Source of the DNA: Marthasterias glacialis
Lineage: Eukaryota > Echinodermata > Asteroidea > Forcipulatida > Asteriidae
Length of the DNA stretch: 64,000 bases
Direction of reading: 5' to 3'
Assembly: GCA_911728455.2 (NCBI GenBank)
Contig: OU452229.1
Location: 5,387,574-5,451,573, forward strand
Shown: in pieces, positions 1-12,600 of the stretch
How positions within the stretch are numbered: position 1 is the first letter of the stretch
Layout of the letters: every line of letters starts with the position of its first letter
Made by a program: the position numbers and the translations under genes
The notes under the pieces: model-generated
Database searches by the model: none
Seen by the model: only the letters and a program-made list of their open reading frames with translations
Told to the model about the DNA's origin: nothing

Positions 1-406
1 ATCTTATAATTATTCAGTTTGTTGCTTGTTTGTTACAGTAAATGAAACCTTTTTTCAACTTTATCCAAATTTGAAGTCAACTTTTGAATGCGATGAATTG
101 AAAAGACAACAATCTTAAGAAGATTCCACTAGTCTGTCTCTATTTCTCTAAGATGGATTCTTTTCCTGTTTTTTCAGAATGCTCCTTTTACCTGCAGATT
201 GCTCAATGTGAAAATAACCCTTATAAGCTAATAGTTAGAAGGTTTTGTATAAAACTAGTCCCCTTAAAAGAAAAAAAAACCACTCACATTTTTGGATGCA
301 AAATAATTTTGTTGTTGTAAACTTTAATGTCCACTTATGCAGCTTTCACATGTTATATCAAGTCTCAAATGTTTTATCTTTCTACAATTTGACTTTCTTT
401 CATCAG
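1..406 (+). other. Intron of the polycystin-1-like gene (window start)
   Basis: Non-coding A/T-rich sequence leading to the first recognisable exon. The acceptor is the AG at 405-406 after a T-rich tract. A second acceptor-like TTTTTTCAG at 170-177 is followed by a short open stretch, but no donor gives the phase 1 needed by the next exon. The exon at 407 begins with the last two bases of a split codon, so at least one coding exon lies upstream of the window. Confidence 0.6.
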
Positions 407-602
407 ATCCAGGTTGTCTCGGTGATGGCCCGGATGTATCCATAGCCACAGGGGCTTCATCTTATGATATTCCCTTGGAGAATCTGACAAGGAGTAGTCA
501 ATATGTGTTTGCTGTAGTGGGTAGCAAGGAAGGACGAGATACCCAATACTTCATTCAGACAGTCAGGGCAATCCAGAGCGAACCTCCTAAACTTCAAATC
601 AG
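407..602 (+). CDS. PKD1-like exon a (REJ module)
   Basis: The acceptor is TTTCATCAG and the donor AG|GTAAAA. The reading frame enters with a split codon and leaves in phase 2. The peptide has a beta-sandwich look (hydrophobic/aromatic alternation, YVFAVVGS, YFIQTV) and ends with a PPKLQI stretch that leads into the cysteine-rich REJ core of the next exon. It is the first coding exon visible in the window. Confidence 0.8.
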
Positions 603-3600
603 GTAAAACTCAATCATTGTAGAAGAAAAAAACTCTAAAAAGATGAATGTATACACAACATCCGGTGTCTGCTGGTCTACTAGATATCATAATAGACTGA
701 TCCATTAAGCCCTGCCTACCTTAGCAACTGCCTAGCAACAGCACATGGCGTGACTTTCTTGCCACAATCGCAGAGGGGTGGTTCGGTTGATACACACACC
801 GACATGGTTTTCATGAACGGTATGGATTTAGTTTCGTGGCCTATTGAGCAGTGCTTTGAGTCCAAAGAACAATGCAGACAGGAACACTGTTAAACCACTT
901 TTACACGACTGTACAAGGACCACTGCTGTGGGATTTGATGATCATCAGAAATACGAAAAAATTTAAACTAAACAAAAGGAGGTACGGTTGTGTGTGCTGT
1001 TGTGTGTCAGAACAATGGCGGCGGTTTGTTTACTTTTCTAATGGATTTTTAACGTGTCAGACATTTCTCGGACTTTCAGTGGCGTTGTCAAGGCTATGAT
1101 TGGTCAAAACATTAGTAGGTGGGGCTTAATGGATCGGTCTATTGCATGAGAAATGAAAAATATTATTCTTTGTTTTTTCTCTACAGTAATAAACCTGTGG
1201 ATTTTTGTCAACATTCTCAATTTGGATTCATTGCTAGAAATGTTTAAACGCTTAAACGGAAGTCACAAACTCCGTTTAAACGTTTATGAAAATAAACGTG
1301 GATGCACAAGCCTACTGTTGAACATTAAATGAAATAATTTCCTTTATTTATCATTTTAAAAGAAAAATGCTTATTTAATGTATGGTTTACTCTCTCCCTG
1401 TCAGGTGTATCCGTAACTGTGGATATAAGATAAATCCTCAGAAACGGTTAGCCTTGGTCGTAGAGTGCTTCAAATGTTGGAATACTACGGAGGAGTTGGA
1501 GTATACATGGAATGTCACTGGTCTAGGTTCTGATAAAAGTAGATTTCAACAAGATGTAGAGACAGTCACTGGTAAGTATAGCTTCATTTCTTATCCCACT
1601 CTTAACCATTTTTGTTTAGTTCTTCTGTTAATTAAGATTAAATCAATTTGTTAACCAGTAAGTCTTGCTTCTCAACATCCATGGAAGGACAACACATAGC
1701 CTACCAATGAGACAGACACCCCCCCAAAACACAAAAACCAGACACTTTAATAGATGGAATAATTCCATCTGGAATAGAGAATAACATTTTGGTCTTTACC
1801 TTACACCGATGCTTTTTTAAGCACTGTATACTCAGTACTTTCCTGAGTCCTGTGAAAAAAAAGATCCACAGGCATACTACTCGGGTGAGATTCAAACCCA
1901 CGAGAAACTGAAGAAAATGGCACTGACAAGAGCTGCAAAAACTTGGAAGAATAATCAATTTTTTCTTCTTTTCCTAATCAGGAAGCAAAGGTCCGTACTT
2001 CATCATGAGACCATCTGTCTTTCTCATCCATCAATCATCAAGATTCTCAGTGGGAATTACAGTCTATAACAGTCATTTACAGTCATCCGGTTACTCAGAA
2101 TACCAGTACGTGATTGGAGATGTTCCAGATAGAGGCAGTTGTAGTATCACACCAACTGAAGGTGTAGCGCTAAGTACACAGTTTGTCATCACATGTAAAG
2201 GTAGGTACAGTTATAGGCCTCGGGTGGCCACCTGCAGGGATCAAAATTTATACTGGACCACAGGCCTGAGGCCAGTGATTTTAGCATCGAGGCCAGTAAG
2301 CTCACGACCGGACAAATCAAAATAGACAAGTCTTCAGGTCTTGTGTTTTTCAGTGGAATAAGAATACCTCACTTTGTAGGATCTTGGACAAAAAAAAAAT
2401 GATGTTAATATGTTGACTATTAGTCTGATAATTGTCTTTCGATTCTGTTGAGTATCGAAGTATACTTACCCATCAGACAAATGAGATCGATCTCCTCGTA
2501 TTAATGCTTATTCAAATGAAAACTGTTTATATGTTAAACTGTTTAGATATCGTAGTAAATACATACGTGTATCTGGTCCAGTAAATCTTTTGAGCTACAA
2601 GCCCTGCAGGGTTGTGGATTTCTCCCCTAAGATTGAAACCAAGGTTTACTACCCTGATTAGCATATAACTGATGTACCATTCTTAAACTGGATTAGATGT
2701 TGGTTTACTACCCTGATCAGCATATAACTGATGTACCATTCTTAAACTGGATTAGATGTTGGTTTACTACCCTGATCAGCATATAACCGATGTACCATTC
2801 TTAAACTGGATTACATGTTGGTTTACTACCCTGATTAGCATATAACTGATGTACCATTCTTAAACTGGATTAGATGTTGGTTTACTACCCTGATTAGCAT
2901 ATAAGTGATGTACCATTCTTAAACTGGATTAGATGTTGGTTTACTACCCTGATCAGCATATAACTGATGTACCATTCTTAAACTGGATTAGATGTTGGTT
3001 TACTACCCTGATTAGCATATAACTGATGTACCATTCTTAAACTGGATTAGATGTTGGTTTACACCCCGATCAGCATATAACTGATGTACCATTCTGCTTG
3101 AAGGGTGGAAGTGATTTAGTTTCAAGTCAGCATTGTTAAGCATGGAAGCAAAGTTATGGCTTGCCCAAAGTTATGGCTTGCCCAAAGTTATGGCTTGCCC
3201 AAAGTTATGGCTCACCCAAAGTTACGGCTTGCCCAAAGTTATGGCTCACCCAGTGTTCTGGCGTACCCAATGTTACGGCTTGCTCAAAGTTATGGCTCAC
3301 CTAAAGTTAATGCTTGCCCAAAGTTATGGCTCACCCAAAGTTACGGCTTGCCCAAAGTTATGGCTCACCCAGTGTTCTGGCGTACCCAATGTTACGGCTT
3401 GCTCAAAGTTATGGCTCACCTAAAGTTAATGCTTGCCCAAAGTTATGGCTCACCCAAAGTTACGGCTTGCTCAAAGTTATGGCTCACCTAAAGTTAATGC
3501 TTGCCCAAAGTTATGGCTTTCCCAAAGTTATGGCTCACTCAAAGTTACGGCTTGCCCAAAGTTATGGCTTGCCCAAAGTTATGGCTCACCCAAAGGTATA

Positions 3601-6600
3601 CATTGTTTAGCCCTGATGCAATATTATGACATCTATTAAAAACAAAAGTTTTGAGAATAGAATTTCACAATTTATTTGACCTTGTAATTTTGCCTATTTT
3701 AGGGTTAATAGAAATGCAGAACTTAATGAGCTCAAATGCAACAACACTGCAGGAAAAACATACACATTTTCATCACTTTAATACGTTTTTTCCCCTTTCA
3801 TTATGATCTTTAAATTTTGACAGGCTTTCACTCAGCCGAGTTGCCCCTTCATCATGAGTTCTTATACAGTGCTGGAAATGAAGATATAACCAAAGTCACT
3901 GGAGCTGAGACCGTGCCCGATGAGATGTTTACGTTACTGTACTACAGCCCTGAAGGTGTGACTCCGCCCATCACCTTACCTATGGGTGTGGCTAGTAGAT
4001 CCTACATGGTAGATGTCCATATTGAGGTGACTGATTCATTGGGAGTAGGCGTGCACGATCAACTTCAAGTCAAGGTAAGAGGCAGCCCCTATAAATCCGA
4101 ACAATCACATGATTCCTGGTGTGTTTTTTGACAGTTATTTCTTACAACATAATCAGGCCTTGATCTTAACCGAGGCCACCGAGGCCATTGGCCTCATGCC
4201 CTGTCGAGTTGAAAAAATTGCACTGTCACTAGCAACTTGGCCACCATGCCCTTGTACAATTTCTCTGATTTGGCCAGCAAAGGCCTGCCCCTGTTTCTCT
4301 TAAGATCGAGGCCTGCATAATGAAAGTTGAATATCATGATTATCATGAATTCAACAATTACAAATGGAACAGATACATTTTAACGCGGGTTTTCAATTGT
4401 TCTGATGTTTTGGCCTGTTTGACAACATCTGGTTAGTTGTTCCTTAACTGTACAGCAGCAGATTAAGGAACAACTAACCAGATGTTGTCAATAGGACTTC
4501 ATTTTAATAAGTGGAGTTGTTTAACAAGATTTATTAGTAAAACACAGATTTCTAGCTGGTGTGTGTACTCCTGAACTAGCCTTTGATGATAAGCAAGAGG
4601 CTATACTATGGATACATTGATACATAAGAGCCAAAACTTTAAAATCTATAGTTTCTGTTGGTTCTAGAAAGTTTCTAATGGTTCTAGATTCTACCTCCAG
4701 ATGATACCGTACTTAGCTAAGTTCAGAGCTAACTGCACTAAGTGAAGTTTCTTCGTGGAATAAGTTTCTATTGGTTTCATTCCTCAGGTTCTACCTCCGG
4801 ATGATGCTCAGCTAACTACAGAGTTAACTGCTCTTAGTGAAGGTTCTACAACCACCCTTGATCTGTATCTTGAGAAGGGAGACACCCAGTCTGCCACTAA
4901 GCTCATTAATACTCTAGCCTCAGTACTTAATGAGAACACCCAGCAGGGACAATCGGAAGGATCAGGACTAGATGATGAAGATGGAGATCAAGATGCGGAT
5001 TGGTTACTGCAAAAGAAACAGGTAAGTAACTCTCCCCTTCCCTTCCAATTGAAAAAAAAGAGTATTTTTAAGCTTTTGAAACCTCTAACTATGAAACATG
5101 CTTGGCACTCTTTCAGAAAATAGACCAAAGAAATGACGCTGAAAAGTACTGTTTTTGGTTTGATGTATAAGAAGTTAGAAGCTACATGAAATCAAGGCAC
5201 AGTGTACCTTGATTTTCGAAAAACATACACAGCGACTGAGCCAGACTCTAAAAAGTGTTTTTTTTTTTTTGTTTTTTTTTTTTGTGGAGTAGCGTGAGTG
5301 AAGGGCAAAGAAATGTTTGTTTGTTGGGCTGTTTGTTTGTTTGTTTGTTCTTGTATTTGTTTATCTTTTATTGGGGGAAGGCAATTTTATATTGGATTCA
5401 CAATGTATCAAAAACATTAACTGCAAGAGTGATTTAAATAGTCAATGGTAGAGTGGGGAGTAAATTTAATTTCAGGTTTTGTTTTATTTTTTTTGTTTTT
5501 TGTTTGTTTTTATTATCGCCCCCCCCCCCCCCCCCCCCGGAGCACTGAACACCTTCTACAATTATCAACATTCTCTTACTTTGGAGAAATACGTCCAAAA
5601 AACTAACCCAATATTTGAATGTAATAGACAATTTAGTACAGTACGTTACAATAACTTTAATTTTGATAACCACCAGTTGTACCTCTTCTTTACTTATTAA
5701 TTAAATATATTGTTTTTCCCTTTACAGGTGCGATTCAAACTAGTGGAAAAACTGGCAGATATGAAGGTCCTAAACTTAGATGTAACTAAACAAACGTCAG
5801 CTGCTATGACGCGAGCAATCTATAACCCTGATGAAATCTCTTCAGACACTCAGGTAACTGCATCTTTGGAATTTTATTTCTCTGATTATAACAACCTAGG
5901 AAACTAGATCTGAATGCAACAAAATCAGAAATCAAAACATGAGAAACTTTTCCTTCTGTGCAACCTTTTTTTACTGTAAAAACTTTTTAAACTCAACACT
6001 CTTCTTAAAAGGTGAAATATAGGATGCTTCGTAAATTGCATGCGCAGTAGACTGTTGCACATGTGACAGTCTATTACATGTATGCATGCGTGTTTATCAT
6101 GTGCGTGAATATTGGCACGCTTTGTAAACAGCAAAAATAGCATCTAGCACGTGATGGTGAATGGACCAGTGAGAATTGGGCTCTCGATCATGAATATGTA
6201 TGAGGTATAGTAATAGAGCTTTTAAATCCAAGTATAAACATCAGGTAAAAAAAAAAATACATTCCGAGGACTTCATTTCCATTCATAGTACTTCTGCCAA
6301 ATTTGGGTCCAGTATGCCCCCCAGTTTTGAAAAATCCTGGGGAGAACCCTGAACCTTGTAAACAGTAACACCGTGTACATAAAATCTCTCTTATGAGTTG
6401 TGGTGGTTCTGAAAAGAACCGGTGGTGAAACAACTCAACTTTTCAAGCAGTATGCTTTGATCGTCTCCTTTCTTTAAAAAAATTAACAACTTTTTAAACA
6501 CTGTCCCTTTAAGTTCTTTTTATTATTATTATTGAATATTTCAGATTTTAGCAGCAGATTCGTACTTGAATATGATTGACATCCTTAAGGACGAGTCCAG

Positions 6601-9600
6601 AGAAGGAACTGGTATTGACATTATTGAAGACACTTCAAGGAACTTTTACTCAGGTGAGAAGTCAAAGGAAGTTTTAGTTCATATAGAATAAATCATTCTT
6701 GCATTGGAAGGCTGACTTTTTGGATGTTACGCCATATGTTAACAAAACGTTCATCTTGAAAGTGAATAGGTTTACTATGTTAAAGGATGTTCATAACATT
6801 GCCAAAGTTGAAAAGATAAATGTTCTACACATAACTTGCACGGTATAAAGATAATCATTGTGGAAAATATTTTTGCTTGAAATGCTGCAGATTTTGAGAA
6901 AGGAGTAAACAAAATCTTGGAGTCCGAGCTTATAATCAGTGTTAAAACAATGATTGGGTTTTTCACTATTTTCTTGTAAATCTGATGTCTGATTGAGCTT
7001 AAACTTTCACAGGTTTGTAATTTCATGTTGGGTTACATAAAGAGCACATTGGCCTTTGACAATTACCAGTGTTGTCTGCAGGCTTTAAGTGACATTTGAA
7101 GCTTTGCATGAATAAGAACTATATATTTTGAGCAGTATAACTGTCCGTCTTCAGGAGCAAGAATATCAAGTCCGTTGGGTTGTTTGTTTGTTTGTTTGTT
7201 TGTTTTATTTTTCATTTTCTTTTGTTTTGTTTGTTTGGTTGTTGGGTTGATTGTTTGTTGGGGTGTTTTTTGTTTTTGTTTTTTGTTTGTTTGTTTAAAA
7301 CATCAAGTCCGTATTCACTCACTTAGTTTTGGTTATCTAATTTTTTTTATGATGATAATTTCTTAGGAGCGTCAAGTTTGCTGAGAGCAGCAGCATGGCA
7401 AGTGCAAACCTTCTACGATGGACTAGAAGGCACTCCTGATGATTGGGATAACTTCTGGAACTCTGAAGGTGCTACTTTTAGTAATGTTACCTACCCAGAG
7501 TCTGTAGCTCTTACACTCACCAGGAGCTCAGGTAAGTTAAGGCATGCACTTACTGTGCTACGCTTTGTTTCCCCTGTACAAAGAGGGACAAAGGGTACTG
7601 GGATTCATGCTCGAAATCTCCCGTTTTCCTTGTGTTATTGTGGCCGTTTTTACTTTAAAATTGAACTACCAAATTAAAGCTGACTTCTTCAGTCATATAG
7701 AACTGTCAATATTTTTTGCATTGTTGCAACTGTTTTATTTGAGTTACGAAATTGTAAATTGTCACTTCACCAATTTTTTCCAATTTTGGTAGGATTCTCA
7801 TCTTTGTATAAACGTAGACAAATTATGAGGTACAATTATAGATTAATTGTGCATTTTATGTAATATTTTATTTGTATTGTCATATTTTTTCTTACAGATA
7901 CAGATGTGGATTTGAATGTTCCAGACATTGATGTTATAGAGCAAGAACCATGGGTGCCATATCAACTCCAAATGGTAAACAAACAACATTACTCTGTACA
8001 TTCATGTCTGGTAAAGTCTCTGCACATCAGAATAAAGTTGTCTTATTTTGATGTTCTTTCTGACAGAGCCGCAACGTCACCAAGAAAGTATTTGCCATTA
8101 TTGATGAAGTCTCTACCACCATCCTAAGCACCAAGGTGCCTGGTGAGACGGCAACAATGATTCAAACCGACGCTGTACTCCTCATGCTTCAACGAGAAAA
8201 CCTCAGAGATCTCGGAGTGCGATTTTACCACGTTGAGGATGGCGCATGGTTTAAGATACCATCAGAAGCTATGGCCGAGATTGCCGGGTCATATGGTAAA
8301 GATGATATCAGCACACAGGTAGGCACAGGGATGGGAGCATTTGAATAGACCGATCCATAAACACATTAACCAATCACAGCATTGGCTACATCACCATTGT
8401 GCATGTGGGCAGCGCACAATGTGCGTCTCTTCAATGCCACACTGCACGACGTGAACGTTCGCGCTGTAAGTACCCGCACGCATACTTCCATTTTCCAATA
8501 GGATTTTTTCATGACACACTTTTGTCAGACTTTTGATTGCCTAGCCAAGGCTGTGATTGATTGGTCTATTGCTGTTATATTGTTGGGATGATGAAATTGT
8601 TTACAAAATGTAAACAATCTGTACAGCTGTGTAAGGTAATGGAGGCAAGTGTAAAAAGTAAACAGTGTTGTGTATCCATGAGGTTTGTATAATGCAACGA
8701 AAAAAATTATACAATTGTATGATATCTATTTGGATAAACCACTTTTCAATAAGAGAATTGAACTCCAGTTTAGTTAAAAGTAAAAACAAAATATTTATCA
8801 TTACTGTAGAAATTTCAAAGTAAGCTATCAAGTAATTTATCAAGAAAGTGTTTGTTTTAAAAGTGCAGCCAATGGCACCAAACTGGATTGGTGTTTATTT
8901 TGTGTTATGAAGTATTTGACACACAAAGTTCGACTAACATACAGACATTTGGGGAGTGTGTTTTACTTTATTCGTTACATTTTTCTATTTGATAGGTTTT
9001 AAGTTTGTCACAGAATCCTTATTCCTGGCATCTGAGTGCATCTGAAGTCAAGACATCTGTGATCGGTCTGAGTCTTAAAGATGACAATGGTAAGATTGTC
9101 GTCTACATTCTTCACAAAGTAACCCCAGCAGGACCTTGTATCAAAGATTTTAGAAGTTGCAAGTAAACATTCTAGAAACAGTGACTGCAGTCAAGGCATG
9201 CACAAGTTCAAAGCTCACTTCCCGAACTTTATTTCGGTCACAACTTGAATTTTCAGAAAGGTCATTTTAAGGTCGCATGATGTATTGTAACCAATACAAA
9301 TGCATTATGAATAGGGTGATTAATCGTCCCTCCCAATTGGGCCGATTTATAATTGGGCCAATTTAATCAGGGCCGATTGAAAATTGGGCCAATTTAATCG
9401 GGGCCGAAAAAAAATTGGGCCGATATAATTAGGGCCGATTTAAAATGGGGCCGATTTAATCAGGGCCGATTTAAAATTGGGCCAATTTAATCAACTCAAG
9501 ACACTGCTAGGGTGAAACTTTGGATGTGAACTAACCTTATGGCTTTATGATTAAGATGATTTCAATAATCCCACCACACTGCCACATTGGGTGGATAGAG

Positions 9601-12600
9601 GTTGCTAGTTGAGAATCAAGCTTGCCCTCAGGTCACCAGACAAGCTTGATGGTCAAGTGACTAAGACGCTTTCTTTTAAATATGAGCAACGATACAACAA
9701 GGAAGTAACTGTGATGTTTGTTTTTATAGGTGAGGAGTTAATCGTGACTGACCTGGCCACAAAGATTGAGATGTTGATTCCAAGAGGAGGCGATAGTGCC
9801 ATCCAGTTTGATTCCATGAAAGCCTCTACCATCAAGCTTCTCTTCATTCACTTCAATGTTACCGAAACCCATAGTTCCATCCATATTGATATCCATCCCG
9901 ATGAAACAAATCAAGATGTACCTCTCGAGGCTTTCATCCGCTATGGTTTCTACCCCACGCTGGAGGAATATGATCTCAAGATAACTCTACCCATCCCAGA
10001 GGAACAACTCTACTCATCAGTCTTCAACCAGACCCAAAATCTGACAACAAACTCTTACACGTGGTTCATTCCGGAGAATATGTTGTATGCTGTAGGGGCG
10101 TATTACCTTGGTGTGAGACCTCTGAGTGGAGAGGAAGATGACCGTGGGTCTCTCACGGGTGGGAATGAGACAGGCGTACAGGTTGAGGAGATCGAGTTGG
10201 ATGTGAATGTCAAGATCTACACAGCGAGATGCTTGTACTGGTCAACTGTTTATGAACAGTGGTTTCCACATGGTTGTGAGGTAAGATTAAGGCTGTGTCC
10301 GAATGAAATGGCTACGGCTATGGCTGTTGGCAACGCAGCAGCAGCATCGTTGAAGAATAGGCTTTTTCAGCCATAGCCACTGCAGAAAAGGTCCTTTTGG
10401 ACGCGGCTTGATATATTGTTTGTTATGACTAGCATTGCAATCAATATTCTTGTTATTGATCGTGTCTTATTGTATGTTATAAAAAGGAAATGAGTTCCTC
10501 TGTTGAAGCAACAGACCTTTATCATGCTGCCAACATCTTGGTCATGTTCCATGCATCCAAAAACAGTAAATGGATGTTAATATTCATTGTACTGAACGGA
10601 ACCGGACTATTTCTCCTTTCAGCCTCGGTTTGGTTATGTTGATTTGAATGAGAGAAAATAAAGATGGCCGCACCATGATAAATGTATGTGGAAGACTTTG
10701 AGACCGTTGGTGGCTGCAGACCTACCAGGTACTTTGCCATTGTTCACGTAGCTCTGAGCGTGCGCACATTTCTAAGAACAGTTGATGCTGCCACCTAGCG
10801 ACCCCAAAAGTCTCGCAATGAATTCTTAGACACAGCTTGCAATCCCTTCCAAATGATATGCTGAAAAGCATAACGGTATCAGGGATGCGTTCATCTCCTT
10901 GATATGTGAATTGGAAGACTTACCAGGTAAATTGTCATTGTTTATGTAGTTATGAGCATGCACATATTTCCAAGAACAATGGATATATGTACATAATAAG
11001 TCTGCTGCCACCTAGTGTCCTCCAAAGTCTCCCATTGGGTTTTCATTCCTATACCTGATGACATTGATGTTCTCCAATGTGTGAGGTTCTTCCCACATTA
11101 TATATTTCTTCATGATGTTCTCTTCACAGGATTTTTTCCACAGATTGATCATTGTTATATTTGAATTGTTGCCTTTGTTTTTATTTTATTTTATGTTTTT
11201 ATGTAAATCGCTTGGTTGCTCAGATTGTTTTTTTTCTGAACAGATCCAAACCCTGTGGATTCATTTGATATTCTTTGCTCATGGTGCTTGTATTGTATTT
11301 GTGGCAATTGTATTTTCAATATTATTCAACAACTTTGACAATTGTATTAATCTTGTAAGATTTGTTATACTTTTGTAACTATGAACTGCGGTGTCATTTA
11401 AAAACAAATTGTCGTTGAATTTTGTACCATTTGTTTATTTATTTACAATGTATTTAGATCTATTTCTTCATTTTAAATTGTCAAAATTTTTGCTCCATGA
11501 ATATGGGCAGTCCAGTGAAACGCAGATGTTGCTTAAAAATATTACTGTATTTTTCAGGTTGGTACCCTAACCACTGCAACCTTCACCCACTGTCTCTGCA
11601 ATCATCTGTCGTCATTTGGAGGAAGCTTCTTTGTCCCTCCAAACCGCCAAGTATTCATACAAGTAGACGAAGTGGAAGTGGTTGACCAGACTACATCGAT
11701 CACTATCTTATATGTGATGGGCGGGGCGATGGGCGTGTTCCTTATGGTTCTAGTGTGTGGTCTAAGAGCTGATTGGAAGTTCTCTAAACAGGTAAAGTTG
11801 AGTTAAAGTAGTATGAATAGTTCTTTACTACATCATTCATTATCCTGTATGTGATGGGCATGGAAATAGGCGTGTTCCTTATGGTTCTAGGGTGTGGTCT
11901 AAGAGCTGATTGGAGGTTTTGTGAACTGATTTGTATAGTTCTCTGAATATTCATGGCTGATTCTTTTATAAACATTGGTAAAAATACTAAGTCTGCTGTG
12001 ATGAAATCAACTGCAGGCCTGATACTTCACGGAGGCAATTGCCTCCGTTTCCCTGGTGCCCTTGAAGTGTTTCTGTACAAATTAACAATTTCCTCATAGA
12101 GGTGCCCTTTATCAAGAAGAAAACACCTTGGTGCCCTTGCTCTTTCAAGAACGAAGCAATCAGGTCTGCAACTGCTGTATGTTTTGTTGTTGTTGTTGTA
12201 TGCTTTATAATAACGATGTAAAGTTCAACCTTTGTAAATGGCTAAGTACGTCTTACTTCCCAGCTCTGCACAGTACTTTGTTCATCTTAGCTTATGACCT
12301 CTTCACATTGATTTGAAAACTTATTAAGCCTCATTACTGAAGAAACTTTAAAATGAATTCATTTATTAAAGTATACTTCTAGAAAACATGGTCAGAGACA
12401 CTGGATCAAGATGTAAAGACCCAATAGACGCCATCTTTACGGGCAACTTGGGTTTTGGCTTTGAGCTGCGTCAAGCTTTCTGACTTTTCTAGGCAGCCAA
12501 GTGGTTCACCGACCAATCATGCAAGGAATTTTAATCAAAGTCGTACGTGCCACTTGAAGTATTTATGCAAAACGCATAGTTGTATGGTAAAAAAACTGAT

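Noticed and set aside
178-243. Possible exon after the acceptor at 170-177
   Set aside because: No donor in the phase required by the exon at 407, and no recognisable domain residues.
3133-3639. Four overlapping plus-strand frames rich in CPKLWL/AQSYG
   Set aside because: They arise from the stop-free 17-bp minisatellite inside an intron; no splice sites join them in phase to the polycystin exons.
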